From Streptomyces marianii (GTDB taxonomy: Bacteria > Actinomycetota > Actinomycetes > Streptomycetales > Streptomycetaceae): DNA of 64,000 nt. The notes beneath the pieces are model-generated. The model was given only the letters and a program-made list of their open reading frames with translations, was not told where the DNA came from and searched no databases. Below, one piece after another: positions 1 to 8,961 of the stretch. The stretch lies in NCBI RefSeq assembly GCF_005795905.1, contig NZ_VAWE01000001.1, positions 2,824,501 through 2,888,500 on the forward strand, written 5' to 3'. The translations under genes were made by a program, and so were the position numbers. Numbering within the stretch: the stretch's first letter is position 1; each line of letters starts with the position of its first letter.

Positions 1-154
1 GGGCGAGTTCGCCCACCGCGACGAGCGTCCCGAAGGCGAGGGCGACGACGGGTTCCGCGACGCCGTGCCAACCGGTCCACCCGAGCCCGGCGGCGGCGAA
101 CACGGCCGCCGACACGTGCACGGCGGTGGCGGCGCCCGGTGCCCGGGCCCTCAT
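1..154 (-). CDS. N-terminal fragment of a membrane protein, cut by the window edge
   Basis: The reading frame starts at an ATG (positions 154-152) that overlaps the stop of the upstream HD-GYP gene as ATGA, so the two are probably translationally coupled. About 51 residues are visible. They are hydrophobic and Ala/Gly/Val-rich, consistent with one or two membrane segments at the start of an integral membrane protein. In streptomycetes a second HD-GYP protein often follows the first, so a paralogue with a similar membrane N-terminus is a reasonable guess. No catalytic part lies inside the window, so the function is inferred only from position. Confidence 0.55.
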   Translation of the reverse strand, partial: MRARAPGAATAVHVSAAVFAAAGLGWTGWHGVAEPVVALAFGTLVAVGELA

Positions 155-1533
155 CCGCCCCGCCTGTTCCGGGCGGCGGGTGCCGCCTTCTGCCGGTCCG
201 GGAGCCCGGCCCGTCCGCGGGGCGGCTGGGCGGGCACGGCCGGCTCGTCCGCCGTGACGGAGGTCTCCCAGCCGTGGCGGTCCAGGGCGCGGACGAGGGC
301 CCGGACCATCCTGGGGTCGAACTGGGTGCCCGCGCACCGCTGGAGTTCCTCGACCGCCGTGGGCACGGGCCGCGCCCTGCTGTACGAACGGGTCGAGGTC
401 ATGGCGTCGAAGGCGTCGGCGACGGCGACGACGCGGGCGACCTCGGGGATCTCGCGGCCGGCGAGACCGTACGGATAGCCGCTGCCGTCGAGCCGCTCGT
501 GGTGGTGGAGGATCGCCGAGCGGGCCTCGCCGAGGAAGCCGATGCCGCGGACGATCTCGTGCCCGTACTCGGGATGCAGCTCGATCACCCGGCGTTCCTC
601 GGGGGTCAGCGGGCCGTCCTTACGGAGCACGCGGGTGGGCACGCCGAGCTTGCCCACGTCGTGGAGGATGCCGGCGAACCGGAGCACTTCGAGCCGCTCC
701 TCGTCCATGCCCAGCTCGCGCGCGATCAGCACACTCGCCCGGCCCACCCGCTCGCTGTGCCCGCGGGTGTACCGGTCCTTGATGTCGACGGCCTGGACGA
801 GGGCGCGGATGGTGGAGCGGTGGGCGCCCTGCTCGCGGTGGTACTGAGCGAAGACCCAGCACGAGATGTACATGGGCAGCAGCACGAACAGCGCGGCCGG
901 CGGTCCGTAGGAACTCTGCCAGAGCACCGCCATCATCAGCCCCGCGAGCCCGTGCACGAGGTGCGGGCCGAGCGAGGCCGTCAGCAGCCCCCGCCAGGCG
1001 GCCCGTGCCGGCACCCGCTCGGCGGTGGCGAGGATGCCACCGTCGAGCACGGCGACGACGAGGCAGAACGTCAGCGCGGCGGCCACGGCGGGAATCAGGG
1101 CGTACGGGAGGGCGGGGCCCGCGAGGGCGGAGGGACCGCCGCACAGGGCCGCCGCTCCAGAGGCGGCCGCCGCCGCCAGGGTGAGCCGTGCCACCCGCCA
1201 GAGGCGCCGGACGCCTCCCGGGCGCTGCTCGACGCGGGCGAGCAGCGCCCCCGGCACTGCGGCGAGCGCGGCCCCGGCGGGTGGCAGCAGCAGAGCGGCG
1301 GCGAGCAGGACGGGGAAGAACGATCCGGCACCGACCGGCACGGACCCGCCGAGCGTCCGTCCCAGGAAGGGGCAGCGCCCCGGTGCCTCGCACAGGGCGT
1401 AGAGCCCGGCCAGCAGCGCCACGGTGGTCCAGGGTGTGTCCGCCCCGGGGAGCACGGCGGGCAGGACGCACACTCCGGCGCCCACCACCGCGCACAGGAT
1501 GTACGCGCGCGCCGCTCCCGGAATGCGTCTCAC
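151..1533 (-). CDS. Membrane-anchored HD-GYP domain phosphohydrolase
   Basis: The product is 460 aa. Residues 1 to about 215 form six or seven hydrophobic segments, and the C-terminal half is an HD-GYP domain. Visible signatures are RGHSERV, the metal-binding HD in ILHDVGKLG, and HHHERLDGSGYPYG, which carries the GYP motif. HD-GYP proteins typically hydrolyse cyclic di-GMP or related cyclic nucleotides, and the membrane half may sense a signal. The specific substrate cannot be read from sequence. The gene lies downstream of rsrA on the same strand, separated by about 200 bp containing a strong hairpin, so it is probably a separate unit. Confidence 0.85.
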   Translation of the reverse strand: MRRIPGAARAYILCAVVGAGVCVLPAVLPGADTPWTTVALLAGLYALCEAPGRCPFLGRTLGGSVPVGAGSFFPVLLAAALLLPPAGAALAAVPGALLARVEQRPGGVRRLWRVARLTLAAAAASGAAALCGGPSALAGPALPYALIPAVAAALTFCLVVAVLDGGILATAERVPARAAWRGLLTASLGPHLVHGLAGLMMAVLWQSSYGPPAALFVLLPMYISCWVFAQYHREQGAHRSTIRALVQAVDIKDRYTRGHSERVGRASVLIARELGMDEERLEVLRFAGILHDVGKLGVPTRVLRKDGPLTPEERRVIELHPEYGHEIVRGIGFLGEARSAILHHHERLDGSGYPYGLAGREIPEVARVVAVADAFDAMTSTRSYSRARPVPTAVEELQRCAGTQFDPRMVRALVRALDRHGWETSVTADEPAVPAQPPRGRAGLPDRQKAAPAARNRRGG

Positions 1534-1692
1534 CCGCTGTCAGCCTCCTCGGCAGCCCCCGAACAGAGCGTCAGGCTAGCGAGTCGTCCACGTCAGGACG
1601 CTCGGTTGCGGCCGATTGGCACCATCGGGTGACAGGCGCGTGCGTGCTCCCCCGTGCGGCGCACGGAGGAGTACCGGGCCGGGTACGGCGAA

Positions 1693-1718
1693 GGGGCGAG
1701 ACCCCACGGTCTCGCCCC
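1693..1718 (-). terminator. Hairpin downstream of sigR-rsrA
   Basis: This is a perfect inverted repeat with 11-bp arms (GGGGCGAGACC and GGTCTCGCCCC) and a 4-nt loop. It starts about 22 nt after the rsrA stop. There is only a weak T stretch afterwards, as is common in Streptomyces. It probably ends the sigR-rsrA transcript. Confidence 0.6.
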
Positions 1719-1740
1719 GATCACGCTCCCGCCCGGCCGG

Positions 1741-2058
1741 CTACTCGGCCGGACTCGGCACGTCCGCCGGACCGGCCGTCACATCGTGGTCGGGCACGGC
1801 CTCGCCGGCCCTGATGAGCTCGATCCGCCCCATGACCTTCGCGCGCAGGTCCACGGGCACGTCGTCATGGCCGCAGCAGCGTTTGACGAGCTTCTTCACC
1901 GCCTGCTCGAGGCCGTACTTCTCCAGGCACGGCGAGCACTCCTCGAAGTGCAGCTCGAACTTGGTGCAGTCGGCGTCGGGCATCTCACGGTCGAGGAACT
2001 CGTACAGGTGGTCGAGTACCTCCGCGCAGTCAGTCTCGTGCGGCTCTCCGCAACTCAT
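1741..2058 (-). CDS. rsrA: Redox-sensing zinc-binding anti-sigma factor RsrA
   Basis: This 105-aa ZAS-family anti-sigma factor holds SigR inactive until thiol oxidation releases zinc and forms disulfides. The zinc motif H37-x3-C41-x2-C44 is intact. Cysteines at positions 3, 11, 31, 41, 44, 61 and 62 match the pattern known for Streptomyces coelicolor RsrA, including the redox-critical C11 and C44. The start overlaps the sigR stop as ATGA, so translation is coupled and the two proteins should be made in similar amounts. The C-terminal tail of about 20 residues is poorly structured. The assignment is firm because motif, length and the sigR neighbour all agree. Confidence 0.97.
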   Translation of the reverse strand: MSCGEPHETDCAEVLDHLYEFLDREMPDADCTKFELHFEECSPCLEKYGLEQAVKKLVKRCCGHDDVPVDLRAKVMGRIELIRAGEAVPDHDVTAGPADVPSPAE

Positions 2059-2702
2059 GAGCCCGCGCCTTTCCGATCGTTCGTCGACTCCCCGGCGCCC
2101 GCGGGAACGAGCCCGCGCTCACGGGCGTAGTCCTCGAGCATGCCGCGCAGCTGGCGGCGGCCACGGTGCAGTCGGGACATCACCGTGCCGATGGGTGTCC
2201 CCATGATGTCCGCGATCTCCTTGTACGCAAAGCCCTCGACATCGGCGAGATAGACGGCGATGCGGAACTCCTCCGGGATCGCCTGCAGGGCCTCCTTGAC
2301 GTCGGAGTCCGGCAGGTGGTCGAGTGCCTGGGACTCGGCCGAGCGCAGCCCGGTCGACATGTGCGACTCGGCGCGGGCGAGCTGCCAGTCCTCGATCTCC
2401 TCCGCGGCGCTGCGCTGCGGTTCGCGCTGCTTCTTGCGGTACGAGTTGATGAAGGTGTTCGTGAGGATGCGGTACATCCACGCCTTGAGGTTCGTGCCCT
2501 CACGGAACTGGTGGAACGAACCGTAGGCCTTCGCGTACGTCTCCTGTACGAGATCCTCGGCGTCGGCCGGATTGCGCGTCATGCGCAGGGCGGCCGAGTA
2601 CATCTGGTCGAGATAGCCGAGAGCGTCCCGCTCGAATCGCGCGTTGCGCTCGGCGGCCGTCTCTTCCGTGTGGCCGTCGTCGGTCCCAGTGACCGGACCC
2701 AC
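2055..2702 (-). CDS. sigR: Thiol-oxidative stress sigma factor SigR (ECF group)
   Basis: This RNA polymerase sigma factor directs thiol-oxidative stress genes (thioredoxins, mycothiol metabolism, Clp/Lon). Region 2 is visible around [16 protein letters not shown] and region 4 around [22 protein letters not shown] with its helix-turn-helix. The start given is a GTG at 2702 with GGAGG very close upstream, giving 215 aa and corresponding to the constitutive form. The frame extends upstream to an ATG at 2867 with a better-spaced ribosome site, giving 270 aa. In S. coelicolor such a longer, unstable isoform with about 55 extra residues is made from the SigR-dependent promoter. The same architecture is visible here. 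Confidence 0.95.
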   Translation of the reverse strand: MGPVTGTDDGHTEETAAERNARFERDALGYLDQMYSAALRMTRNPADAEDLVQETYAKAYGSFHQFREGTNLKAWMYRILTNTFINSYRKKQREPQRSAAEEIEDWQLARAESHMSTGLRSAESQALDHLPDSDVKEALQAIPEEFRIAVYLADVEGFAYKEIADIMGTPIGTVMSRLHRGRRQLRGMLEDYARERGLVPAGAGESTNDRKGAGS

Positions 2703-2867
2703 CTCCTCCAACGCTGTGACGGGACCGAGACCGGACCCGCTCGAATCGGAGGATAGACGACCAACCGCTCCGCCCGCCGCCCGAATCGTTGCCGCCTTCG
2801 GCGCAGGCAGCACGGTCCAGTCCAGGTCGGCGGCCCCTGACCGGTTCGGGCAGATGGTCGAACCCAT
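2703..2867 (-). other. sigR: N-terminal extension of the inducible SigR isoform
   Basis: This 55-codon in-frame extension begins at an ATG (2867-2865) preceded by GGGAG at 8 nt spacing. It lies just inside the transcript predicted from the SigR-type promoter at 2909-2938. Known biology: in S. coelicolor the extended isoform is induced by SigR itself and is rapidly degraded, giving a transient response. Presence and length are read from sequence. Function is inferred by homology. Confidence 0.7.
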
Positions 2868-2908
2868 GCGACGGACTCCCTCTCCACGCTTCTGTGCTGA
2901 CGTGCTGC

Positions 2909-2938
2909 ACAACAGGGAGCGCGCCCTCCGCTATTCCC
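2909..2938 (-). promoter_or_regulatory. SigR-dependent autoregulatory promoter of sigR
   Basis: On the minus strand GGGAAT (2938-2933) is followed after 19 nt by GTTGT (2913-2909). This matches the SigR consensus GGAAT-N18/19-GTT. Transcription would start near 2903, about 35 nt before the ATG of the long isoform. The promoter lies between the hydrolase stop and sigR. Confidence 0.85.
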
Positions 2939-2978
2939 GGCCGACGCACCGGCCCCGGCCGCGGTCCCGCACCCGGTC

Positions 2979-3614
2979 TCACATCCGGGCGGCGATCCAC
3001 TTCCGGACGTCGTCCACGACGGTTCCCAGCGCCTCCTCCTGGGTCAGCGCGGCCCGCTTGGGCACCGAGAGCCCGTGGTCGGCGTCAGCCACCTCGACCA
3101 GCTCGTACGCACCGGCCGGGAACTCCTCCGGCCTGCCGAACGGATCGTTGCCGCCCTGGACGACCAGAACCGGCACCCCGGCCCCGAGGAGCTCGTCCGC
3201 GCGGGACTTCTCCGGCTTCCCCGGCGGATGCAGCGGGAAGCTCAGCGCGAGGACGGCGCGGGCTCCCAGCTCACGCGCGGTCCGGCAGGCCACGCGCGCA
3301 CCGGCGCTGCGCCCGCCCGCGACGATCGGCAGGCCCCGCTTCTCCAGGGCCGGCCACAGCCCTCGCCAGCCGGCGTCCAGGGTCTTCGGCGCCGGCGCGA
3401 CCTTCTTTCCAGCCACCCGCCACGGCTGCTCCACCAGGGCCACCGTGATCCCGTCGGGGGGCAGCCCGGCCGCCAGGGCCCGCAGGTCCTGTGCGCCGAT
3501 GCCGCCGCCCGCGCCGTGGCTCACCGCCAGCACGACGCGGGCCCGGCCGGGAGCCGGATGCCAGGTGATACGGGCGTCCCCGGCGGGTGTCCCGACGATC
3601 TCGCTCTCTGTCAC
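2979..3614 (-). CDS. Small alpha/beta hydrolase (dienelactone hydrolase/TEX30-like)
   Basis: This 211-aa cytoplasmic protein has an alpha/beta hydrolase layout. It shows HGAGGG near residue 34 (oxyanion region), the nucleophile elbow GRSAG, an acidic residue in QGGNDPFG, and the histidine in DADHGL. All three triad members are therefore present. It resembles the TEX30/KANSL3-type family. The substrate is unknown. The start is a GTG with no strong ribosome site. It lies directly upstream of the SigR promoter on the same strand, so read-through may supply basal sigR transcription. Confidence 0.8.
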   Translation of the reverse strand: MTESEIVGTPAGDARITWHPAPGRARVVLAVSHGAGGGIGAQDLRALAAGLPPDGITVALVEQPWRVAGKKVAPAPKTLDAGWRGLWPALEKRGLPIVAGGRSAGARVACRTARELGARAVLALSFPLHPPGKPEKSRADELLGAGVPVLVVQGGNDPFGRPEEFPAGAYELVEVADADHGLSVPKRAALTQEEALGTVVDDVRKWIAARM

Positions 3615-3643
3615 AGGAGCAGTGTCACACCGCGGGACCCGGA

Positions 3644-3682
3644 ATGACTCTGCTGCTCAATTCGGCTGAGCAGCAGAGTCAT
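3644..3682. repeat. Perfect 16-bp inverted repeat between hydrolase and SRAP genes
   Basis: Arms ATGACTCTGCTGCTCA (3644-3659) and its exact complement (3667-3682) flank a 7-nt loop. A third partial copy, CAGCAGAGTC, occurs at 3756-3765. There is no T tract on either side. It could be the terminator of the SRAP gene or a regulatory hairpin for the hydrolase. Confidence 0.5.
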
Positions 3683-3782
3683 GCCGGGAAGGCCGCAACG
3701 GTCACCGCGTTGTCGCAGGTCATGGTCCGCGTGTCGGAGTTGCCCCGGAATTGGGCAGCAGAGTCCGGAATCGCCGCAAAGC

Positions 3783-4598
3783 TCAGAAGAGCGTGCCGAC
3801 CTCGGGGGCCTCCAGCTCCTCCAGCAGCTCCGGCCCGTTGTTGCGGACGTTGGAGACGGCCGTACCCACGGGGTAGGCGCGCATCAGCCCTGTGGGCGGC
3901 GGCGCCAGCAGCTCACGCAGCTCGTCCGGGTCGGAGCGGGCCGGGTCCAGCCAGGCGTCCCAGCGGTCCTCGGGGAGCATCAACGGCATCCGCGGGTGGA
4001 TGTCGGACAGCGAGCGCGGGCCTTCGGCCGGCGCGACCCCCAGCGGTCCGGTCTCCGCCTCCGTGGTGATCACGGAGCAGGTCACCCACCAGGACTGGGG
4101 GTGGTCGTCCGGCAGGGTCCGGTCGCGCCAGAACTCGTACAGCCCGGCCATCGCGAAGACGGAGCCGTCGGCAGGAGTGACGAAGTAGGGCTGCTTGCGG
4201 GGCCGCTTCTTCTTCCCCTTCACCTCCAGCTCCCGCTCCTCGGTGCCGGTGACCCACTCGTAGTAGCCGTCCGCGGGCAGGATGCAGCGCCGGGCGACGA
4301 AGGGCCGGCGGAACGAGGGCTTCTCGTGGACGGTCTCGGCCCGGGCGTTGATCATCCGGGCCGCGCCCTCGGGGGTCTTGGCGAAGGACGGGACGAGTCC
4401 CCACCTGAGATTCCGCAGCTGACGAACCGGACGGCGGTCGTCCGCGTCCTTCAGAGGACGTTCGAGAACCGCGTAGACCTCTTTCGTGGGGGCCACGTTC
4501 CAGTCGGGGGCCAGGGTCTCCGTCGGCTCCCACTTCTCGATCTGGAAGAGTCCGGTGAGGTCCTCGGGCCTGCGACTCGCTGCATACCGTCCGCACAT
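3783..4598 (-). CDS. SRAP (YedK/HMCES-type) abasic-site processing protein
   Basis: This 271-aa protein starts with Met-Cys-Gly-Arg, so the catalytic Cys2 is exposed after Met removal. Other SRAP hallmarks are WNVAPT, INARAETVHEKPSF, RRCILPADGYYEW and the histidine in LSDIHPRMPLML. Family members cross-link to abasic sites in single-stranded DNA and shield them from error-prone repair. The frame is open for another 104 codons upstream, but Cys2 fixes the start at 4598. The ATG overlaps the reverse-complement ATG of a weak plus-strand start at 4597, so this gene and the M50-type gene are nearly back to back. Confidence 0.92.
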   Translation of the reverse strand: MCGRYAASRRPEDLTGLFQIEKWEPTETLAPDWNVAPTKEVYAVLERPLKDADDRRPVRQLRNLRWGLVPSFAKTPEGAARMINARAETVHEKPSFRRPFVARRCILPADGYYEWVTGTEERELEVKGKKKRPRKQPYFVTPADGSVFAMAGLYEFWRDRTLPDDHPQSWWVTCSVITTEAETGPLGVAPAEGPRSLSDIHPRMPLMLPEDRWDAWLDPARSDPDELRELLAPPPTGLMRAYPVGTAVSNVRNNGPELLEELEAPEVGTLF

Positions 4599-4647
4599 GA
4601 GTGCCACACTGCCACGACACCGAGCCTCCCGAGGAGCCACCCCGGAA

Positions 4648-5340
4648 ATGGTCACACCCGAAATCTTCGGCACCCAGCCGTCCCCCGACCGCTGGCTGGT
4701 CATAGGCACGGCCGCGCTCGCCCTCCTCGCGGTCGTCCCGCACACGGCCTGGCGGCTGTCCCGCAACGCGATCACCATCGCCCACGAGGGCGGGCACGGC
4801 CTGATCGCCCTCGTCACCGGGCGGCGGCTGGAGGGCATCCGGCTGCACTCGGACACCAGCGGACTGACGGTCAGCCGCGGCAGACCGACCGGCCTCGGCA
4901 TGATCCTCACGGCGGCCGCGGGCTACACCGCGCCGCCGCTGCTCGGCCTCGGCGGCGCCTGGCTGCTCGCGGCGCACCGCATCACGCTGCTGCTGTGGGT
5001 CGCCACGGCGCTGCTGATCGCGATGCTGGTGATGATCCGCAACGCGTACGGGGCGCTCACGGTGGTCCTCACCGGCGCGGCGTTCCTCCTGGTGTCCTGG
5101 CTGACCGAACCGGAGGTGCAGGCGGCGTTCGCCTACGCGGCCGTGTGGTTCCTGCTGCTCGGCGGGGTCCGCCCGGCCTTCGAACTCCAGGTGAAGCGCC
5201 GTCACGGGGGCGCGCCGGACTCGGACGCCGACCAGCTCGGGAGGCTGACGCACGTCCCGCCCGCCATGTGGCTGTTTCTCTTCCATGCCGTATCGCTATG
5301 CTCCCTGATCGGCGGCGGTCGCTGGCTGCTCGGTCTGTGA
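4648..5340 (+). CDS. M50-type integral membrane metalloprotease
   Basis: This 230-aa membrane protein has about six hydrophobic segments. The zinc motif HEGGH sits in AITIAHEGGHGLIALVTGRR, near the end of the first transmembrane region. It belongs to the M50B-like peptidase group whose members often cleave membrane substrates. No partner can be named. The ATG at 4648 was chosen because GAGGAG lies 11 nt upstream. An ATG at 4597 would add 17 residues and overlap the divergent SRAP start. The next gene, aroA, follows after about 70 bp. Confidence 0.75.
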   Translation: MVTPEIFGTQPSPDRWLVIGTAALALLAVVPHTAWRLSRNAITIAHEGGHGLIALVTGRRLEGIRLHSDTSGLTVSRGRPTGLGMILTAAAGYTAPPLLGLGGAWLLAAHRITLLLWVATALLIAMLVMIRNAYGALTVVLTGAAFLLVSWLTEPEVQAAFAYAAVWFLLLGGVRPAFELQVKRRHGGAPDSDADQLGRLTHVPPAMWLFLFHAVSLCSLIGGGRWLLGL

Positions 5341-5408
5341 CCGGTCGGGATGCCCGGTGACCGGTCGGCGAACGCCCGGCGCTCCGCGGGCCCACTAAAG
5401 TGAGGGCC

Positions 5409-6749
5409 ATGACCGAGAGCCCCGTGCAGACCGTCCTCTGGCCCGCCCCCCACGCGAGTGGGCCCGTCGATGCGGCGGTCACCGTTCCCGGATCGAAATC
5501 GGTCACGAACCGTGCGCTGGTTCTCGCCTCCCTGGCCGCGGAGCCGGGCTGGCTGCGACGCCCCCTGCGGTCGCGCGACACCCTGCTGATGGCTGAGGCG
5601 CTGCGCGCCATGGGCGTCGGCATCGAGGAGCAGGTCTCCTCCAGCTCCACCGCGACCGGCGGCGCCGACAGCGGCGAGGCCTGGCGGATCATCCCGGCCG
5701 GGCTGCACGGCCCAGCGACGGTCGACGTCGGCAACGCCGGGACGGTGATGCGCTTCCTGCCGCCGGTCGCCGCGCTCGCCGACGGCCCCATCCGCTTCGA
5801 CGGCGACCCCCGCTCGTACGAGCGTCCGCTCGGCGGGGTGATCGACGCCCTGCGCGTCCTGGGCGCCCGGATCGACGACGACGGCCGCGGGGCGCTCCCG
5901 ATGACCGTGCACGGCGGCGGGGCGCTGGACGGCGGCGCGGTGGAGATCGACGCCTCCTCGTCATCCCAGTTCGTCTCGGCCCTGCTGCTCTCCGCGCCCC
6001 GCTTCAACCAGGGCGTGGAGGTACGGCACGTCGGCTCGCGGCTGCCGTCCATGCCGCACATCCGGATGACCGTCGACATGCTCCGCACGGTCGGCGCGCA
6101 GGTCGACGAGCCGGAGACCGGCGGCGAGCCGGACGTCTGGCGGGTCCGCAGCGGTGCGTTGCTGGGCCGGGACCTGACCGTGGAGCCGGACCTGTCCAAC
6201 GCCCAGCCGTTCCTTGCGGCGGCACTGGTCACGGGCGGCCGGGTGACCGTCCCCGACTGGCCCGAGCGCACCACTCAGCCCGGTGACGCCCTGCGGCAGA
6301 TCTTCACCGAAATGGGCGGTTCCTGCGAGCTCACCGGCGCCGGGCTGACCTTCACCGGCTCCGGCCGGATCCACGGCATCGACGTCGACCTCGGCGAGGT
6401 CGGCGAGCTGACCCCGGGCATCGCCGCGGTGGCCGCGCTGGCCGACTCCCCCTCGACCCTGCGCGGTGTCGCGCATCTGCGGCTCCACGAGACGGACCGC
6501 CTCGCGGCCCTGACCAAGGAGATCAACGAGCTCGGCGGCGACGTCACGGAGACGGAGGACGGGCTGCACATCCGGCCGCGCCCGCTGCACGGCGGGGTGT
6601 TCCACACGTACGACGACCACCGGATGGCCACCGCCGGTTCGGTCATCGGTCTGGCCGTCGAGGGCGTGGAGATCGAGAACGTGGCGACGACCGCCAAGAC
6701 CCTCCCCGACTTTCCGAGGATGTGGACCGACATGCTTGCCGGGAACTGA
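5409..6749 (+). CDS. aroA: 3-phosphoshikimate 1-carboxyvinyltransferase (EPSP synthase)
   Basis: This 446-aa enzyme of the shikimate pathway joins shikimate-3-phosphate and phosphoenolpyruvate. Family motifs are present: [18 protein letters not shown] near the N-terminus, [37 protein letters not shown] and [11 protein letters not shown] near the C-terminus. The ATG at 5409 follows a purine-rich GTGAGGG. A GTG at 5400 is also possible. It is followed after 17 bp by rsgA, so both are probably co-transcribed. Confidence 0.95.
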   Translation: MTESPVQTVLWPAPHASGPVDAAVTVPGSKSVTNRALVLASLAAEPGWLRRPLRSRDTLLMAEALRAMGVGIEEQVSSSSTATGGADSGEAWRIIPAGLHGPATVDVGNAGTVMRFLPPVAALADGPIRFDGDPRSYERPLGGVIDALRVLGARIDDDGRGALPMTVHGGGALDGGAVEIDASSSSQFVSALLLSAPRFNQGVEVRHVGSRLPSMPHIRMTVDMLRTVGAQVDEPETGGEPDVWRVRSGALLGRDLTVEPDLSNAQPFLAAALVTGGRVTVPDWPERTTQPGDALRQIFTEMGGSCELTGAGLTFTGSGRIHGIDVDLGEVGELTPGIAAVAALADSPSTLRGVAHLRLHETDRLAALTKEINELGGDVTETEDGLHIRPRPLHGGVFHTYDDHRMATAGSVIGLAVEGVEIENVATTAKTLPDFPRMWTDMLAGN

Positions 6750-6766
6750 GCGCGGGACGGCACGAC

Positions 6767-7777
6767 ATGCGCCGCTACGGCAAGCACACAGACGAGGACG
6801 ACGTCCGGGTCCGCCCGAACCGCAAGGGCAACCGGCCCCGTACGAGCATCCGCCCGAAGCACGAGGACGCAGCCGAGGGCATGGTCCTGACCGTGGACCG
6901 GGGACGTCTCACCTGCCTCGTGGACAGCCGCACCGTCATGGCGATGAAGGCCCGCGAACTGGGCCGCAAGGCCGCCGTCGTCGGCGACCGGGTGGGTCTG
7001 GTCGGCGATCTGTCCGGCCGGAAGGACACGCTCGCCCGCATCGTGCGGATCGAGGAGCGCGCCTCCGTGCTGCGACGCACCGCCGACGACGACGATCCGT
7101 ACGAGCGGGTGGTCGTCGCCAACGCCGACCAGCTGGCGATCGTGACGGCGCTCGCCGATCCCGAGCCCCGCCCCCGGCTGATCGACCGCTGCCTGGTCGC
7201 CGCGTACGACGGCGGCCTGGAGCCGCTGCTGGTGCTGACGAAGTCGGACCTGGCCCCGGCTTCGACGCTGCTGGACCTGTACGGCGCGTTGGACATCCCG
7301 TACGTCGTGACCTCGCGCGACGAGTTGTACGCCGGCGAGGCGGCGAACGTGGTGCGCGAACACCTCGACGGCCGGATCACCGCGTTCGTGGGTCACTCCG
7401 GCGTCGGGAAGACCACACTGGTCAACGCGCTGGTCCCGGAGGAGAAGCGCCGCACGACCGGGCATGTCAACGCGGTCACCGGCCGCGGCCGGCACACCAC
7501 CACGTCCGCCCTGGCCCTGCCGCTGGCGGGCGCCGGCGGCTGGGTGATCGACACTCCGGGCGTACGGTCCTTCGGGCTGCACCACGTCGACCCGTCCCGG
7601 GTCATCCACGCCTTCCCCGACCTGGAGCCCGGCACGGAGAGCTGTCCGCGCGCGTGTTCGCACGACGAGCCGGACTGCGCCCTGGACGCGTGGGTGGGTG
7701 AGGGCCACGCCGATCCCGCACGCCTGTACTCCCTGAGGCGGCTGCTGGCGACCCGGGAGCGACGCGAGGGCGACTGA
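6767..7777 (+). CDS. rsgA: Ribosome small subunit-dependent GTPase RsgA
   Basis: This 336-aa circularly permuted GTPase acts in late 30S subunit maturation. The permuted order is visible: G4 (TKSD) precedes G1 (GHSGVGKTTLVNAL) and G3 (DTPGVRSF). An OB-like N-terminal region comes first. A zinc-knuckle motif is near the C-terminus (CPRACSHDEPDC). The N-terminal 40 residues are highly basic, as is common for actinobacterial RsgA. The ATG lies 17 bp after the aroA stop with only a weak ribosome site, which suggests coupling to aroA. Confidence 0.95.
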   Translation: MRRYGKHTDEDDVRVRPNRKGNRPRTSIRPKHEDAAEGMVLTVDRGRLTCLVDSRTVMAMKARELGRKAAVVGDRVGLVGDLSGRKDTLARIVRIEERASVLRRTADDDDPYERVVVANADQLAIVTALADPEPRPRLIDRCLVAAYDGGLEPLLVLTKSDLAPASTLLDLYGALDIPYVVTSRDELYAGEAANVVREHLDGRITAFVGHSGVGKTTLVNALVPEEKRRTTGHVNAVTGRGRHTTTSALALPLAGAGGWVIDTPGVRSFGLHHVDPSRVIHAFPDLEPGTESCPRACSHDEPDCALDAWVGEGHADPARLYSLRRLLATRERREGD

Positions 7778-7881
7778 CCCGGGCACGTTTGCGGGCGGCC
7801 GCTACCGGCAAGTGCATAATCGCACCAAGTGAGACGAAGCAGTCACTGGGCGCGGAACTGGGGACGCGGGAGGCACTGACC

Positions 7882-8205
7882 ATGGCGTGGCTGCTCGTGA
7901 TCGTCGCCGGATTCCTGGAGACGGGGTTCGCGATCTGCCTGAAGCTGTCCCACGGCTTCACCCGGCTCTGGCCGACGATCGCGTTCGCGGTCTTCGCGAT
8001 GAGCAGCTTCGGACTGCTGACGCTCTCCCTGCGCAAACTCGACGTCGGCCCCGCCTACGCGGTGTGGACGGGGATCGGGGCCTCGGGCACGGCGATCTAC
8101 GGGATGATCTTCCTCGGCGAGGTCGCCTCGACGCTGAAGATCGTCTCGATCGTGCTGGTGATCGCGGGCGTCATCGGCCTGCAGCTGTCCAGCCCGGCCC
8201 ACTGA
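7882..8205 (+). CDS. Small multidrug resistance transporter, SugE/Gdx-like
   Basis: This 107-aa protein has four transmembrane helices. The membrane glutamate E13 lies in VAGFLETGFAICLKLSHGFT, and YAVWTGIGASGTA resembles the SugE/Gdx branch more than the QacE branch. Gdx proteins export guanidinium. Quaternary ammonium export is the alternative. I looked for a guanidine riboswitch in the 104-bp leader and found none convincing. The 3' end overlaps the convergent TetR gene by 35 bp. Confidence 0.88.
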   Translation: MAWLLVIVAGFLETGFAICLKLSHGFTRLWPTIAFAVFAMSSFGLLTLSLRKLDVGPAYAVWTGIGASGTAIYGMIFLGEVASTLKIVSIVLVIAGVIGLQLSSPAH

Positions 8206-8791
8206 GAGCCGCACGGACCAGCCGCCCCGCCCCTTCGGCCGGGCCCGCGACCACGCAGGAGAGCGCCAGCCGCACCGCCAACTCGCAGCGCTCGGCGGCC
8301 TCCCCCTCGTCCGTCCGGTGGCCGAGGCCCGGCTCCAGCGCGGCGAGCGTGCGATCCCGTACCGCGGCGACCAGTTCGCCGGGGGCGGGGTGACCGGCGT
8401 CCGCGCGCCGCTGGGCGGGGACGCCCGAACCTCCGGCGGACCGGGCGACGGGCCTCGGCGCGGGGAGCCGCTCGTGCCAGAAGCCGGTGAGCAGGGCGCG
8501 CAGCAGGGGGCGGGCGCACGCCTCCGCCACCGTCCACTCGGCCAGGCGGACCAGCCGCTCCGCGTCCCCGGCCCGCTCCGCGAGCACCCGGTCCACACCC
8601 TTGAGGTAGGCGTCGGCCTCGCGCCGCACCAGCGCCCGCGCGAGGCCGTCCTTGCTGCCGAACTCGTTGTAGAGCGTCTGCCGGGAGACGCTCGCGGCCG
8701 AGGCGACGTCGACCATCCGGACGGCGGACCAGGGCCGGCCCGCGAGAGCGGTGAGAGCGGCGTTCAGCAGCGCCTCGCGCGCTGTGGGCAT
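8171..8791 (-). CDS. TetR-family transcriptional regulator
   Basis: This 206-aa regulator has an N-terminal helix-turn-helix at about residues 22-46 (MVDVASAASVSRQTLYNEFGSK). The C-terminal half is a variable ligand domain rich in Arg and Ala. It converges on the SMR transporter gene with overlapping 3' ends, so a shared operator is unlikely although control of the transporter in trans is possible. The frame ends shortly after WTAAGR, inside the last codons of the transporter on the other strand. Confidence 0.85.
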   Translation of the reverse strand: MPTAREALLNAALTALAGRPWSAVRMVDVASAASVSRQTLYNEFGSKDGLARALVRREADAYLKGVDRVLAERAGDAERLVRLAEWTVAEACARPLLRALLTGFWHERLPAPRPVARSAGGSGVPAQRRADAGHPAPGELVAAVRDRTLAALEPGLGHRTDEGEAAERCELAVRLALSCVVAGPAEGAGRLVRAALSGPGWTAAGR

Positions 8792-8961
8792 CGTGGGCCT
8801 CCCGGGCAGGGCGCCCCGGGGCCCCGCGGTTCTTCGCTCAGAGTTGACGCCCGGGTACCCGCTGTCAAGGGCACTTGCGGCGACCCCGGCGCCCTCCGGC
8901 CAGGACGGCCGGGACCGGACGGGCCGAACGGGCGGCGACGGCCCGGGGATAGAGTGCGGAC

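Noticed and set aside
139..1632. 497-codon open frame on the plus strand
   Set aside because: It is antisense to the HD-GYP gene, Arg/Gly/His-rich, and has no domain; it is a shadow frame of high-GC coding DNA.
2868..2912. TTG start of the longest sigR frame
   Set aside because: It lies inside the SigR-dependent promoter, before the expected transcript start.
7778..7881. Possible guanidine riboswitch before the SMR gene
   Set aside because: I compared the leader with the guanidine-I, -II and -III patterns I know and found no matching loops or pseudoknot; only a short GTGC/GCAC hairpin is present.
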